DNA of 40,381 nucleotides from assembly GCA_029983705.1 (NCBI GenBank), contig JASBYZ010000003.1, positions 1 to 40,381 on the forward strand, written 5' to 3'. Below the pieces are notes generated by a model. It saw only the letters and a list, made by a program, of their open reading frames with translations, was not told the origin of the DNA and made no database searches. The translations under genes and the position numbers were made by a program. This document shows positions 7,791-16,254 of this stretch, in pieces. This DNA is from Coriobacteriales bacterium. GTDB lineage: Bacteria > Actinomycetota > Coriobacteriia > Coriobacteriales > JAEZZM01. The number at the start of each line of letters is the position of its first letter. Position 1 is the first letter of the stretch.

Positions 7791-7818
7791 TTGCCAAGTC
7801 ACATATTGATGGTATTCT
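7791..7818 (+). promoter_or_regulatory. Predicted ferredoxin promoter
   Basis: TTGCCA (7791-7796), 16 bases and TATTCT (7813-7818), about 57 bases before the ATG at 7876. The promoter assignment is by pattern only. The ribosome site CGGAGG just before the gene is strong. Confidence 0.4.
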
Positions 7819-7875
7819 TTGGTGTAAATCTATGGGAGAGATTTTATCTGTATTTATTGCAGAACGGAGGAATAG

Positions 7876-8064
7876 ATGGCACATCCAGTTATTGAAGCTG
7901 ACGATTGTTCAGCTTGTGGTATTTGTATTGATGTATGTCCAGAGGGCGTACTTGACATCATAGATGACGCAGCAGAAGTTATTGATGAAGATTCATGCAT
8001 CGCCTGCGGTGACTGCATGGAAGACTGCCCAATGGGTTGCATCGTTGAGATTGTAGAAGACTAA
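7876..8064 (+). CDS. 2[4Fe-4S] ferredoxin
   Basis: A 62-residue bacterial-type ferredoxin carrying electrons at low potential in the cytoplasm. Two cluster motifs are complete: Cys 11, 14, 17 and 21 (CSACGICIDVCP) and Cys 41, 44, 47 and 51 (CIACGDCMEDCP). An additional Cys at 55 is not part of the standard motif. The protein is very acidic, as expected for an electron carrier. Likely partners are the pyruvate:ferredoxin oxidoreductase at 34949-38005 and a hydrogenase served by the hyp genes, but both links are inferred. GGAGG precedes the start and a strong terminator follows the gene, so it is monocistronic. Confidence 0.95.
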   Translation: MAHPVIEADDCSACGICIDVCPEGVLDIIDDAAEVIDEDSCIACGDCMEDCPMGCIVEIVED

Positions 8065-8094
8065 AACTTCTTACAAAACAAATACAGCTATACC

Positions 8095-8135
8095 AGTAAG
8101 GTCGCTCAACTACTTTGGGCGGCCTTACTTTTTTT
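8095..8135 (+). terminator. Intrinsic terminator after the ferredoxin gene
   Basis: AGTAAGGTCGC (8095-8105) pairs with GCGGCCTTACT (8119-8129), 11 base pairs with one G-U, followed by TTTTTTT. It separates the ferredoxin from the convergent gene that ends at 8138. Confidence 0.9.
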
Positions 8136-8137
8136 GC

Positions 8138-8674
8138 TTAGTATGGAGCTTGCTCAGGTGGCAACTTTTTTAAGGCGTGCCACATAAGCTGCTTTTCTTT
8201 TGGATTATCAAGGCTTTTGGCAAAACCGTCTAAAATAAGCACCTTTCTGCCTAAGATTTGCTCTAAGGAGCCAAATTGTGGACTTTTTTGCTGCTCATAA
8301 GCATCAAATAAGAGTGAGCTTGATTTTTTATCCAAACTAATAATGCTTACCGAATCTATTACCTCAATTGCAAGGCGCATAAGTTCTTTGGGCAAATCAA
8401 GGGCCACATTATCAGGTCCAAGGCTTACACTGGATAAAATAGTGTATGAGTTTTCTAAATAGCCAAGCGCATCAAGAGATTTTTCTAAGGCATCTAACGC
8501 ATCTGGCTCAATTAAATTTTGACTTTCTGGAGCATCTTTAAGTGCGCTACTAATAAATAAGACTTCAGCAGGAATGCTGCCGCCCAAAAGCACTCCGGTA
8601 TCAGTTAAATCTTTGAGCTCATCGCTAAGTTGAGCCGCATAAGCCCAACTTTCATCATTTTTGTTTGTGGTCAT
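8138..8674 (-). CDS. Unrecognised acidic soluble protein
   Basis: I do not recognise this 178-residue protein. It has no signal peptide or membrane helix. The composition is rich in Leu, Asp, Ser and Glu, and alternating predicted helices and short hydrophobic strands (VLLGGSIPAEVLFISSAL, KVLILDGFAKSL) suggest a compact alpha/beta fold. No Walker, zinc or metal motif is visible. It ends three bases past the ferredoxin terminator and is divergent from the large surface protein gene across 81 bases. Codon use matches its neighbours. It is probably a lineage-restricted Coriobacteriia protein, which is an inference. Confidence 0.65.
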   Translation of the reverse strand: MTTNKNDESWAYAAQLSDELKDLTDTGVLLGGSIPAEVLFISSALKDAPESQNLIEPDALDALEKSLDALGYLENSYTILSSVSLGPDNVALDLPKELMRLAIEVIDSVSIISLDKKSSSLLFDAYEQQKSPQFGSLEQILGRKVLILDGFAKSLDNPKEKQLMWHALKKLPPEQAPY

Positions 8675-8755
8675 AGATTTACCTTCACTCTTTTTATACT
8701 CTTTTTAGTAGTATAAGCTTGTAGCTTAACTCTTATATCTATAAGGATGAAAGAT

Positions 8756-11056
8756 ATGCCTCATGCTAAACGATATGCACATCTTTTTTGCAGCGCCCTT
8801 GCTGCCTTCATCATCCTGTGTCTTATAGCTCTTATTCCAGCGCGCCCAGCCTTTGCAAGTGCGCTTGATACTAATTATGCCCTATCTCCCACTCCAGCCA
8901 AAACAAACTCAGATATGCCGGTGAGTATTTTTGTTTCTGGCTCACACCCCGCACACGAAGCACTCTTTGCACACGTAAGCTTTGAACTCACGCAGTCTAG
9001 TGTTTCAGCTCAAACTTCGCTTACCCTTAAAGACTCTGAGGGCAAGGTCGTATCTCAAAAAGTAATTCATGAACGCTTTAGTGAAGATAAAGAGCTTGCA
9101 GACTACTCAATACCTCTTTATGGAGCAGAGCTTAAAGCAGAAGATTTAGCTCAAGGTATTTACCTTAAAAACCAGGTAAATGCTCCTGTAGTGCTAAAGC
9201 CTGGTCTCTACACACTTGAGGTGTCTATCTCAAACGCACACAAAATGAGTGTGGATACCTATGAGCAAAGCTTTGTTATTTATGTCTACGATGAGGTGCG
9301 AGTACCCCTTCAAACTGCTCTTGTACTTACCATATCTATGCCGCCACTTGTAAGTCCAGATGAAACTCCACTTACTGATCTTATAGAACACTATGAGCCT
9401 ATCGCCCAAAACTTACTTGATGTCTTAAGTGAGCTTTCAGTGCACAAAGATGCGCGCATGACCTTATCGCTTCCGTATGTCACAGCAAAAGACTGGACCT
9501 ACCTTGCAAACTTAGATCCAGATCACCCTTCACCTTTAACAGAAAGCAAGCAGATTTTATACCATGAGCTTATATCTGACATTAAAAATAATGTAGACCA
9601 CGGGAGACTGCAGCTTTCCTGGCAGGGATACTCTAATCCCTCGCTTGCGCTTATGAATGACAGCCATAGTAACTACCTTGAACACCTGCAGTTTAATCCG
9701 GCAAGTGTCTTTGATGGCCGGCCAGCCGTGCAAAGCCCTGGTAACTTAATATATGCGCCAGAAAAAGTTGACGTGAGCCCAGAGAGCCTCAAAATTTTGG
9801 AGCGAAACGAGGTGCCTTACGCTCTTGTGCACAAAAGTCAGCTCAATTTTAGTGAGCCTTTTGACAACAAACTTTCTGCACTTGGCTACACAGAGGAGGC
9901 TCCCAACTTAAAACTTATTGTTCCTTCAGAAGAGTATGAGCAGGCACAGGCTACAAAACCTGAGGCGCTCATGTTTGAAGAGAGCTTTAAGCACTACTTA
10001 AACCGCGATTCCTACACTGATGACGGATTAATTATTGAACAGCACTTAGGCCTTGATGAAACTACAAAAGATAAGGCAATATCTACCATCAAGCGCGGAA
10101 ACAACCAGGGCTGGATAAAGTTTGTTTCACTAAGCGAGCTTGTGGGATCTATGAGCGCGCACAAAGCTGAGGCAACCGTTGACAGCTCACATTTACCTTC
10201 AACCCAGTATTCCAGCTACTTTAAAGACTATAAGCAGGCAAATACCCTCTTTCATATGTATGCCAATATGATTGACACCCACAGAAAGAATAATGACAAA
10301 AGAAAGATTGATGAGCTCTCTCTTAATATGATTCACGCTCAATCAATGTCTTTGGTAATGCTTGATACCAAAACAATTAATTATCGCCATCAGCTCTTAA
10401 ACGAAACTAAGGGATACCTTGAAGAGCTGGTGGCAAGCATTAAAATTACCACCCAAAATAACCAGATTAAAAATGCAAGCGGGTCTGTACCTATTCAGGT
10501 GGTATCTCATACGCCTGAGATTTTGCACTTTACCCTTAAGGCCCACGGAGGCCCTTCTCTGAGCGTAAAAGAGCCCGAATACTACCAAAACGTTAAGGTA
10601 TCCACGCTTACCGGTGAAAACTATGTCTCAATTCCGGTTGCCTTCACCCAGTCAAACGTACTTGAGCACACCCTCTATGTTGATCTGTATGCCGGGGATT
10701 TTTTAGTAAAAGAAGAAGCATTCGCAATTGATGCCTTAAGACTTGATATTATATTAGTGCTTTTGTTAATCTCCCTTGTTTTTCTTATTCTTATCATGTT
10801 CATGCGCAGACGTCTAAGACAGACACATGGTACGCTACCAATACATGATGAAGAGATAGATTCTGAGCTTGGAGATATCAAAGCGGGTCTTTTGGAAGAT
10901 TTGGTGGTATTAAAGCCGGATGCCCCAGAAGCGCTTGAGTTTTTTGATGCTCCTGAGGAGTCAAACTCCAGCTTAATTGATGATGAGCATATCTATTATC
11001 ATGGGCATCACCACAATAGTAGAGACGCTAAGGACAAACACGATGACAGAACGTAG
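8756..11056 (+). CDS. Large membrane-anchored extracytoplasmic protein, function unknown
   Basis: The frame is open from an ATG at 8747, but AAGGA overlaps that codon. The ATG at 8756 (MPHAKRYAHLF) has AAGGA eight bases upstream and is preferred, giving 766 residues. A signal peptide covers about 1-33 (basic start, AALAAFIILCLIALI-like core, cleavage after FAS). A large extracytoplasmic region follows, with a beta-rich front (30-170) and an alpha/beta middle (about 180-450). One membrane helix lies near 663-683 (LDIILVLLLISLVFLILI). It is followed by RRRLRQ and an acidic, His-rich cytoplasmic tail of about 80 residues. The layout and the middle region recall the actinobacterial DUF6049/Rv3909-type proteins found near murJ, but I hold that only weakly. 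It overlaps the next gene by 14 bases and opens a seven-gene run ending with hypE. Confidence 0.8.
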   Translation: MPHAKRYAHLFCSALAAFIILCLIALIPARPAFASALDTNYALSPTPAKTNSDMPVSIFVSGSHPAHEALFAHVSFELTQSSVSAQTSLTLKDSEGKVVSQKVIHERFSEDKELADYSIPLYGAELKAEDLAQGIYLKNQVNAPVVLKPGLYTLEVSISNAHKMSVDTYEQSFVIYVYDEVRVPLQTALVLTISMPPLVSPDETPLTDLIEHYEPIAQNLLDVLSELSVHKDARMTLSLPYVTAKDWTYLANLDPDHPSPLTESKQILYHELISDIKNNVDHGRLQLSWQGYSNPSLALMNDSHSNYLEHLQFNPASVFDGRPAVQSPGNLIYAPEKVDVSPESLKILERNEVPYALVHKSQLNFSEPFDNKLSALGYTEEAPNLKLIVPSEEYEQAQATKPEALMFEESFKHYLNRDSYTDDGLIIEQHLGLDETTKDKAISTIKRGNNQGWIKFVSLSELVGSMSAHKAEATVDSSHLPSTQYSSYFKDYKQANTLFHMYANMIDTHRKNNDKRKIDELSLNMIHAQSMSLVMLDTKTINYRHQLLNETKGYLEELVASIKITTQNNQIKNASGSVPIQVVSHTPEILHFTLKAHGGPSLSVKEPEYYQNVKVSTLTGENYVSIPVAFTQSNVLEHTLYVDLYAGDFLVKEEAFAIDALRLDIILVLLLISLVFLILIMFMRRRLRQTHGTLPIHDEEIDSELGDIKAGLLEDLVVLKPDAPEALEFFDAPEESNSSLIDDEHIYYHGHHHNSRDAKDKHDDRT

Positions 11057-12218
11057 CCCAGAAGATTACATATTTGTCTTGGATACTAATGTAATTTTAA
11101 CTGATCCAGATGTCTTAAATACCTATGGCGATAAGCTCGTGGCGGTAGCTGATACCGTATTAGCCGAGGTAGACAAAATAAAAATTGGGCGCGCAGACGC
11201 AGATACCCGTTTTAACGGACGTGAGTTTTCTCGTATGCTCTTTGAATTATCTGAAGGTAAGTCCTTAATTGAAGGCGTCAAACTTCCGCAAGGTGGAGAG
11301 CTTCACGTCCTCTACAGTGATGTGCGCCAAAATATGCCGGAGGGCTTATCGGCAAAAAGCCCTGATGACAGAATTGTTGCCCAAGCTGTTCGTCTTCAAG
11401 AAGAAGAGATGGCAGAAGGCGGCAAGGGTCGCCACGTCATTTTGGTAACTTCTGACTTAAATATGTTACTTAAAGCACAGTCTTATGGCCTTGCAGTCCT
11501 AAGGCATAACGATGAGCTTAACTCGACCTTTACCAAAAAATATATCGTAAAACCGTTCCAGAAATATAAAACACCGCTCACGATTTTAATGGTGGCTCTC
11601 GCAATATTTTTAGCCACCCTCTTTTTGCTCTTGCAGCTTGCCGGTGACAAGCGACCAGAAACCCCAACTCTAACCTCGCTTCCATCAGAGTATAGAAACT
11701 TTGTGGCCCAAGACCAGGCAACTATTATTGATGCGCTTCTACTCTTGCAAACTCAGCCACAAAATACGGCAGCGCTTACCACCGTTGGTAACGCTTACTT
11801 TGACCTCTACCAAAAAACGGTAAAGGAAGACCCCGCAACTGCGGTAACGTATGCAAACAGAGGAACAGAGTACTTTGAAAGAAAGCTTGAAATTAAACCT
11901 GATGACAAAGATTCCCTCAATAAGATGGGTATTTTGTCCTTCTATTCAGGTTCAACGGATAAAGCAATCTCTACTTTGAGCAAAGCGCTTACCCTAGACT
12001 CAGATAACGTTGAAGCAAATTATTATCTTGGTATTGTATACATGCAGGGTAGACGAGACTACGATGCAGCTCAGCAGCTCTTTGAAAAGGTAATTAGCCT
12101 TGCCAAAGACAACCCCGAGCTTGAGCAATACGTAAGCTCATCGCAGTCTTTTATCCAGCAAATTAACAACGAAAGAGATAAAATACTAAACACTCCATCA
12201 GATGGCGTAGTGTTATAA
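11043..12218 (+). CDS. Membrane protein fusing a PIN nuclease domain to TPR repeats
   Basis: The frame is open from 10977, but the ATG at 11043 has AAGGA eight bases upstream and opens directly with a PIN fold, giving 391 residues. The PIN domain (about 8-160) has the acidic set of metal-dependent RNases: Asp14 (LDTNVIL), Glu42 (VLAEVDK), Asp108/109 (SPDDRI) and Asp138 (VTSDLNML). It most resembles the N-terminal PIN of PhoH2/YlaK proteins. The PhoH ATPase that normally follows is missing. Instead there is one membrane helix (about 178-200, TILMVALAIFLATLFLLLQL) and a C-terminal stretch with TPR-like repeats (about 225-380, for example SLNKMGILSFYSGSTDKAI and VEANYYLGIVYMQGRRDYD). By the positive-inside rule the PIN is cytoplasmic and the TPRs lie outside. 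RNase activity is inferred from the residues. Confidence 0.85.
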   Translation: MTERSPEDYIFVLDTNVILTDPDVLNTYGDKLVAVADTVLAEVDKIKIGRADADTRFNGREFSRMLFELSEGKSLIEGVKLPQGGELHVLYSDVRQNMPEGLSAKSPDDRIVAQAVRLQEEEMAEGGKGRHVILVTSDLNMLLKAQSYGLAVLRHNDELNSTFTKKYIVKPFQKYKTPLTILMVALAIFLATLFLLLQLAGDKRPETPTLTSLPSEYRNFVAQDQATIIDALLLLQTQPQNTAALTTVGNAYFDLYQKTVKEDPATAVTYANRGTEYFERKLEIKPDDKDSLNKMGILSFYSGSTDKAISTLSKALTLDSDNVEANYYLGIVYMQGRRDYDAAQQLFEKVISLAKDNPELEQYVSSSQSFIQQINNERDKILNTPSDGVVL

Positions 12219-12230
12219 GAAAGGATTGAT

Positions 12231-12485
12231 ATGTGCACTAACGGCGTTAACACTTCTCAACTCAAAGACACCATCACTCAAATTGATGAGACCATCGCGC
12301 TCACCAGACGCTGGACTCACAGAATGTATCACATGGCAGAAAATGCTCAATTTGAGCGCAGCCAAAAAGAGCTTGGCGAAGTTCAGCAAATGCTTGATGA
12401 TGTTCGCGCAAAGCTTGATGAGCTTGGCGATATTATCGATAAGGACGACCAAGAACTTGGGTCAGCAAGCGTAAACTTAGTTTAG
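12231..12485 (+). CDS. Small charged helical protein, function unknown
   Basis: An 84-residue protein that I do not recognise. It is nearly all helical by composition, with a coiled-coil-like stretch at about 10-72 (heptad Leu/Ile positions in QLKDTITQIDETIAL and ELGEVQQMLDDVRAKL). There is no signal peptide or membrane helix. AAAGGA lies five bases before the ATG. It sits 12 bases after the PIN-TPR gene and 20 bases before hypF. Two other frames are open over the same bases, but only this one has a ribosome site and sensible protein composition. A role as an adaptor or interaction partner of a neighbour is only a guess. Confidence 0.7.
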   Translation: MCTNGVNTSQLKDTITQIDETIALTRRWTHRMYHMAENAQFERSQKELGEVQQMLDDVRAKLDELGDIIDKDDQELGSASVNLV

Positions 12486-12505
12486 AACATAGATAGGTCT
12501 ACACC

Positions 12506-14890
12506 ATGCACGCACGAGACATAAAAATCACGGGTATTGTGCAAGGGGTGGGCATGCGCCCAACCATTATGCGCCATGCAATAGCTGCAAATATTAAGGG
12601 TTGGGTTTTAAACTCTGTTGGGGGTGTGCACATTCATGCCCTTGGCAGCACTGATGCACTTGATGATTTTGAAGCGCGCCTGAAAAGTGGATTTCCTCCT
12701 CAGGCGCGCATTGAACACTACGAAAGTTACTCGTCAAAGATAGAAGACGAAGACAAAGCAGCTAAAGATTTCTACATCAAAGAATCCGATGCTCATGAAA
12801 AGGCTCCTGCCTTTGTTTCTCCAGATATTGCTACCTGCAAAAACTGCTGTGAAGACTTTTTTGATCCAGAAAATCGCAGGTATCACTACCCTTTTACCAA
12901 TTGCACAGACTGCGGACCTCGATACACGGTAATCCACCACCTACCCTATGACAGGGCTCAGACCTCCATGTCAAAGTTTAAGATGTGTCCTGAGTGCCAG
13001 GCAGAATATGATTCATATCTAAGTCGCAGACACCATGCCCAGCCTAACGCTTGCTTTATGTGTGGGCCTCAAGTTGAGTGGATTGAAGATACAGAGCACC
13101 TCAGCGTAAGTGCTTCAGAGCTAGCAGACAGAAGGCGCGAAAGTGATGCTATTTTAGAGCGCTGTGCAGATGCCTTAATTGAGGGCAAAGTTATAGCTAT
13201 TAAAGGACTTGGTGGCTACCACCTTGCCTGTGATGCTACAAACAGTAAAGCGGTACAAGCGCTGCGCGAGCGAAAAAAGCGCAGCAATAAGGCACTTGCA
13301 GTAATGATGCCAAATCTTGAAATGGTCAAAGACTATGCTTCTGTAAATAATCTTGAAGAAGAAGTTTTAAGCGGAACTATTAGACCAATAGTGCTCTTAA
13401 AACTTTTAGGAATTGACCAAGAGGTGCCTCAAGCCGGAAACCCGAAGCGTGCACTTGCATCTGAGGTATACGGAGAGCTGGTAGAGCTTGGCGTCATGCT
13501 TCCCTACACCCCACTTCACCACCTACTTTTGGATTTAGTTAAGCGTCCTTTGGTGATGACAAGTGCAAACATTAGTGAAGAGCCGCTTGTTAAAGATGAA
13601 GATGAGGCCTTTGAGAAGCTCTCACATATTGCAGATGCCTACCTTATACATGACCGCCCTATACTTCAAAGAATTGATGACTCAGTTGTGCGTGTGCTAG
13701 ACGGCAAACTTACTATGATTAGGCGCGCAAGAGGATATGCCCCTGGACCCTTTGAGATACCTGAACACCTTCAAAAAGACGCTCTCATCTTAGGCGTGGG
13801 ACCAGAACAAAAGAGCACCTTTACCCTCTCACGACATAACACCTCTTTTGTAAGTGAGCATATTGGAGACTTAGAAAACCTTGCAACCCTACAAACCTTT
13901 GAAGAGCGTATTGAAGCCTATGAGCGTCTGCTTAACTACAGCCCAGACATCATAACCCAAGATATGCATCCAGAATATCTCTCCAGTAAGTATGCACTTG
14001 AGCGCGGCAAAAAAGAAAACTTACAAAGGACCTTAATCCAGCACCACAGCGCACATATTGCCTCTGTTTTAGCTGAGCACGCCTGTAAAGAAAAGGTACT
14101 TGGAGTTGCCTTAGATGGCACTGGCCTTGGAGACGATAACACGCTATGGGGTGGAGAGATTTTTGTAGGCGATTATAAGAAGCTAGAGAGGCTTTGTCAC
14201 CTGCGCCACCTAAAACTTCCAAGCGGAAGCGCTGCGATAAAAGAGCCGTGGAGAATTGCAGCCTTTGTTTTGCATGATACAGATTTCCAAAATCACCCTG
14301 CAGCAAAGCGCTACCTAGAGAACTTACCACAAGAAACTTATAAGCTTTTGTGCGGTATGGTCAAGGCAAACATTAATACCCCAAGCTCATGTAGTGCCGG
14401 AAGACTTTTTGATGCAGTAAGTGCCCTTTTGGGACTGTGTCCCCAGACAACATATGAGGGGGAAGCTGCAATTGTTTTAGAAGCTTTTGCACACAAACTG
14501 CCAAGAGCTTCTCGCCAACAAATTGATACAGATAAATCTTTTGAGGTATACTCACTTGAACTTAAAGGTGAAGAGCTTGATTATCGCCCGCTTATACGTG
14601 CCGTTTTAGATGATATGGAAGCTGGGACAGATGTAAAAGCGATTGCCTATAAAATTCATAAGGGGATTTCTAGTAGTTTTAATCGATACCTCATAAAATT
14701 TTCAAAGGATTATACTATAAAGACTATAGCCTTAAGCGGCGGTTGTTTTATGAATAGGCTATTACTTGAAGAGATGAGTGCAGGGCTTACAGAGGCAGGG
14801 CTTACAGTGCTTACCAACAGGGCACTTCCTGCAAATGACGGTGGGATTTCGTATGGTCAGATCTGCTTTGCTCTTGCACAGTTACCATAA
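12506..14890 (+). CDS. hypF: HypF carbamoyltransferase for [NiFe]-hydrogenase maturation
   Basis: HypF turns carbamoyl phosphate and ATP into a carbamoyl adenylate and passes the carbamoyl group to the C-terminal Cys of HypE. This is the first step in making the cyanide ligands of the hydrogenase iron. The 794 residues hold an acylphosphatase domain (about 1-90, GIVQGVGMRP with Arg18) and two zinc-finger pairs (Cys111/114 with 133/136, Cys161/164 with 183/186). A YrdC-like domain (about 205-395) and a Kae1-like domain (about 420-790) follow. The latter carries HHSAH (513-517), LDGTGLGDD and LSGGCFMNRLL. The length is normal. The ribosome site is weak (GATAGG). It is followed 15 bases later by hypC. 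Confidence 0.97.
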   Translation: MHARDIKITGIVQGVGMRPTIMRHAIAANIKGWVLNSVGGVHIHALGSTDALDDFEARLKSGFPPQARIEHYESYSSKIEDEDKAAKDFYIKESDAHEKAPAFVSPDIATCKNCCEDFFDPENRRYHYPFTNCTDCGPRYTVIHHLPYDRAQTSMSKFKMCPECQAEYDSYLSRRHHAQPNACFMCGPQVEWIEDTEHLSVSASELADRRRESDAILERCADALIEGKVIAIKGLGGYHLACDATNSKAVQALRERKKRSNKALAVMMPNLEMVKDYASVNNLEEEVLSGTIRPIVLLKLLGIDQEVPQAGNPKRALASEVYGELVELGVMLPYTPLHHLLLDLVKRPLVMTSANISEEPLVKDEDEAFEKLSHIADAYLIHDRPILQRIDDSVVRVLDGKLTMIRRARGYAPGPFEIPEHLQKDALILGVGPEQKSTFTLSRHNTSFVSEHIGDLENLATLQTFEERIEAYERLLNYSPDIITQDMHPEYLSSKYALERGKKENLQRTLIQHHSAHIASVLAEHACKEKVLGVALDGTGLGDDNTLWGGEIFVGDYKKLERLCHLRHLKLPSGSAAIKEPWRIAAFVLHDTDFQNHPAAKRYLENLPQETYKLLCGMVKANINTPSSCSAGRLFDAVSALLGLCPQTTYEGEAAIVLEAFAHKLPRASRQQIDTDKSFEVYSLELKGEELDYRPLIRAVLDDMEAGTDVKAIAYKIHKGISSSFNRYLIKFSKDYTIKTIALSGGCFMNRLLLEEMSAGLTEAGLTVLTNRALPANDGGISYGQICFALAQLP

Positions 14891-14905
14891 TGAGGAGAGC
14901 GCACA

Positions 14906-15151
14906 ATGTGCCTAGCAATTCCGGCTCAGATTACTGAGCATGATACTGTTACTAAACTTGCAAAAGTAAATGTGATGGGTGTGGAGCGTGAGATTTCTAC
15001 TCGCCTTACCCCTGACGCTCAAGTGGGCGACTACATTTTGATGCATGCAGGTTTTTCGATTGAAGTTATTACCGAAGACGCAGCTAAAGAAACTTTAGAC
15101 TTGCTCAAAGAAATTGATGAGATTGAACAAACTCAAGCAGGTCTTGCTTAA
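14906..15151 (+). CDS. hypC: HypC/HybG-family hydrogenase maturation chaperone
   Basis: This 81-residue protein forms a complex with HypD and carries the Fe(CN)2CO unit to the large subunit precursor of a [NiFe]-hydrogenase. The start MCLAIPAQI shows the essential Cys2 and the family signature. The beta-barrel core with GDYILMHAGF follows. GGAGAGCGCACA precedes the start. The stop codon overlaps the hypD start codon (TAATG), so HypC and HypD are likely made in a fixed ratio. Confidence 0.97.
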   Translation: MCLAIPAQITEHDTVTKLAKVNVMGVEREISTRLTPDAQVGDYILMHAGFSIEVITEDAAKETLDLLKEIDEIEQTQAGLA

Positions 15152-16248
15152 TGTCTATGGATTTATCTGTTTTCAAAAATCCTGAGCTTACCAAAGAAAC
15201 ACTTAAACGACTTGAAGATTTAGCAGAAGGCAAGCAGTACACCTTCATGGAGGTGTGCGGTACCCATACCGTATCAATTGCTCGCTACGGTTTTAGAAGC
15301 TTGCTTCCAAAAAATATCACTCTTCTTTCTGGCCCAGGATGCCCAGTTTGCGTAAGCGCAAACAAAGATCTTGACATGGCAATTGCTCTTTCAAAAGAGG
15401 AAGACATCATTCTTACCACCTTTGGCGATATGATGCGCGTGCCTGGCTCTTCTACCTCGCTTGCAAAAGAGAAGGCCAAGGGTGCAGATGTGCGCGTGTG
15501 CTATAGCCCTCTTGATGCAATTCAGATTGCTAAGGATAATCCAGAAAAAGAAGTTGTTTTTGCAGGCGTTGGCTTTGAGACCACAGCCCCTATTGTTGCG
15601 TCAGCCGCAATTGAGGCACACGAAGAGGGACTAGAAAACTTCTCGGTTCTCTCAGTACACAAAACCATGCCAAATGCACTCGAGGCTATTGTTAACGATA
15701 AAGAATTGGGCCTTGATGGACTTATTTTGCCGGGCCACGTCTCAGTTATTACCGGCATCAAACCTTACTACTTTTTGGCAGATACCTATCACATCCCAGG
15801 AGTGGTAACTGGTTTTGAGCCTCTTGATATTTTACTTGGCATATACGAGCTAGTTGACATGGTAAAACATGATAGGCCAGCTATTAAAAACGCCTACACT
15901 CGCGGCGTGAGAGACGAGGGAAACATTGCTGCTCAAAACATTATCTCAGAGGTCTTTGACGAGGTAGATGTTGAGTGGAGAGGTCTTGGCATGATTCCAA
16001 AGTCAGGCCTTGACTTTAGTAATACCTACGCATACCTTGATGCCAGAAAACGCTTTAGCGATGTTAAGCCAGAGCCAACAAAAGAGCACAAGGGATGTAA
16101 GTGCGGAGAAATTTTGCGCGGACACATGCACCCAAGTGAGTGCCCGCTTTTTGATAGAGCTTGCACACCTCAAAACCCTATTGGACCTTGCATGGTTTCA
16201 TCTGAGGGTTCATGTTCTGCAGCTTACAGATACAGAGATATTGGATAG
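15151..16248 (+). CDS. hypD: HypD, iron-sulfur scaffold for the hydrogenase Fe(CN)2CO cofactor
   Basis: HypD binds the iron on which the CN and CO ligands are assembled, using a [4Fe-4S] cluster. The 365-residue protein has the key motifs: CGTHTVSIARYG with Cys36, GPGCPVCV with Cys64 and Cys67, and the C-terminal cluster region CKCGEILRG continuing to further Cys residues (CPLFDRAC, GPCMVS). The length is normal for the family. The start overlaps the hypC stop by one base, and the stop lies six bases before hypE. Confidence 0.97.
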   Translation: MSMDLSVFKNPELTKETLKRLEDLAEGKQYTFMEVCGTHTVSIARYGFRSLLPKNITLLSGPGCPVCVSANKDLDMAIALSKEEDIILTTFGDMMRVPGSSTSLAKEKAKGADVRVCYSPLDAIQIAKDNPEKEVVFAGVGFETTAPIVASAAIEAHEEGLENFSVLSVHKTMPNALEAIVNDKELGLDGLILPGHVSVITGIKPYYFLADTYHIPGVVTGFEPLDILLGIYELVDMVKHDRPAIKNAYTRGVRDEGNIAAQNIISEVFDEVDVEWRGLGMIPKSGLDFSNTYAYLDARKRFSDVKPEPTKEHKGCKCGEILRGHMHPSECPLFDRACTPQNPIGPCMVSSEGSCSAAYRYRDIG

Positions 16249-16254
16249 GAAGTC

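Noticed and set aside
7573..7875. CIRCE element for HrcA control of dnaK
   Set aside because: No TTAGCACTC-N9-GAGTGCTAA or close variant is present.
12213..12474. Two other frames open over the small gene before hypF
   Set aside because: Neither has a ribosome site. The 12231-12485 frame has one and gives a coherent helical protein.
13950..14330. 126-residue minus-strand frame inside hypF
   Set aside because: Antisense shadow of a conserved gene, without a ribosome site or plausible composition.
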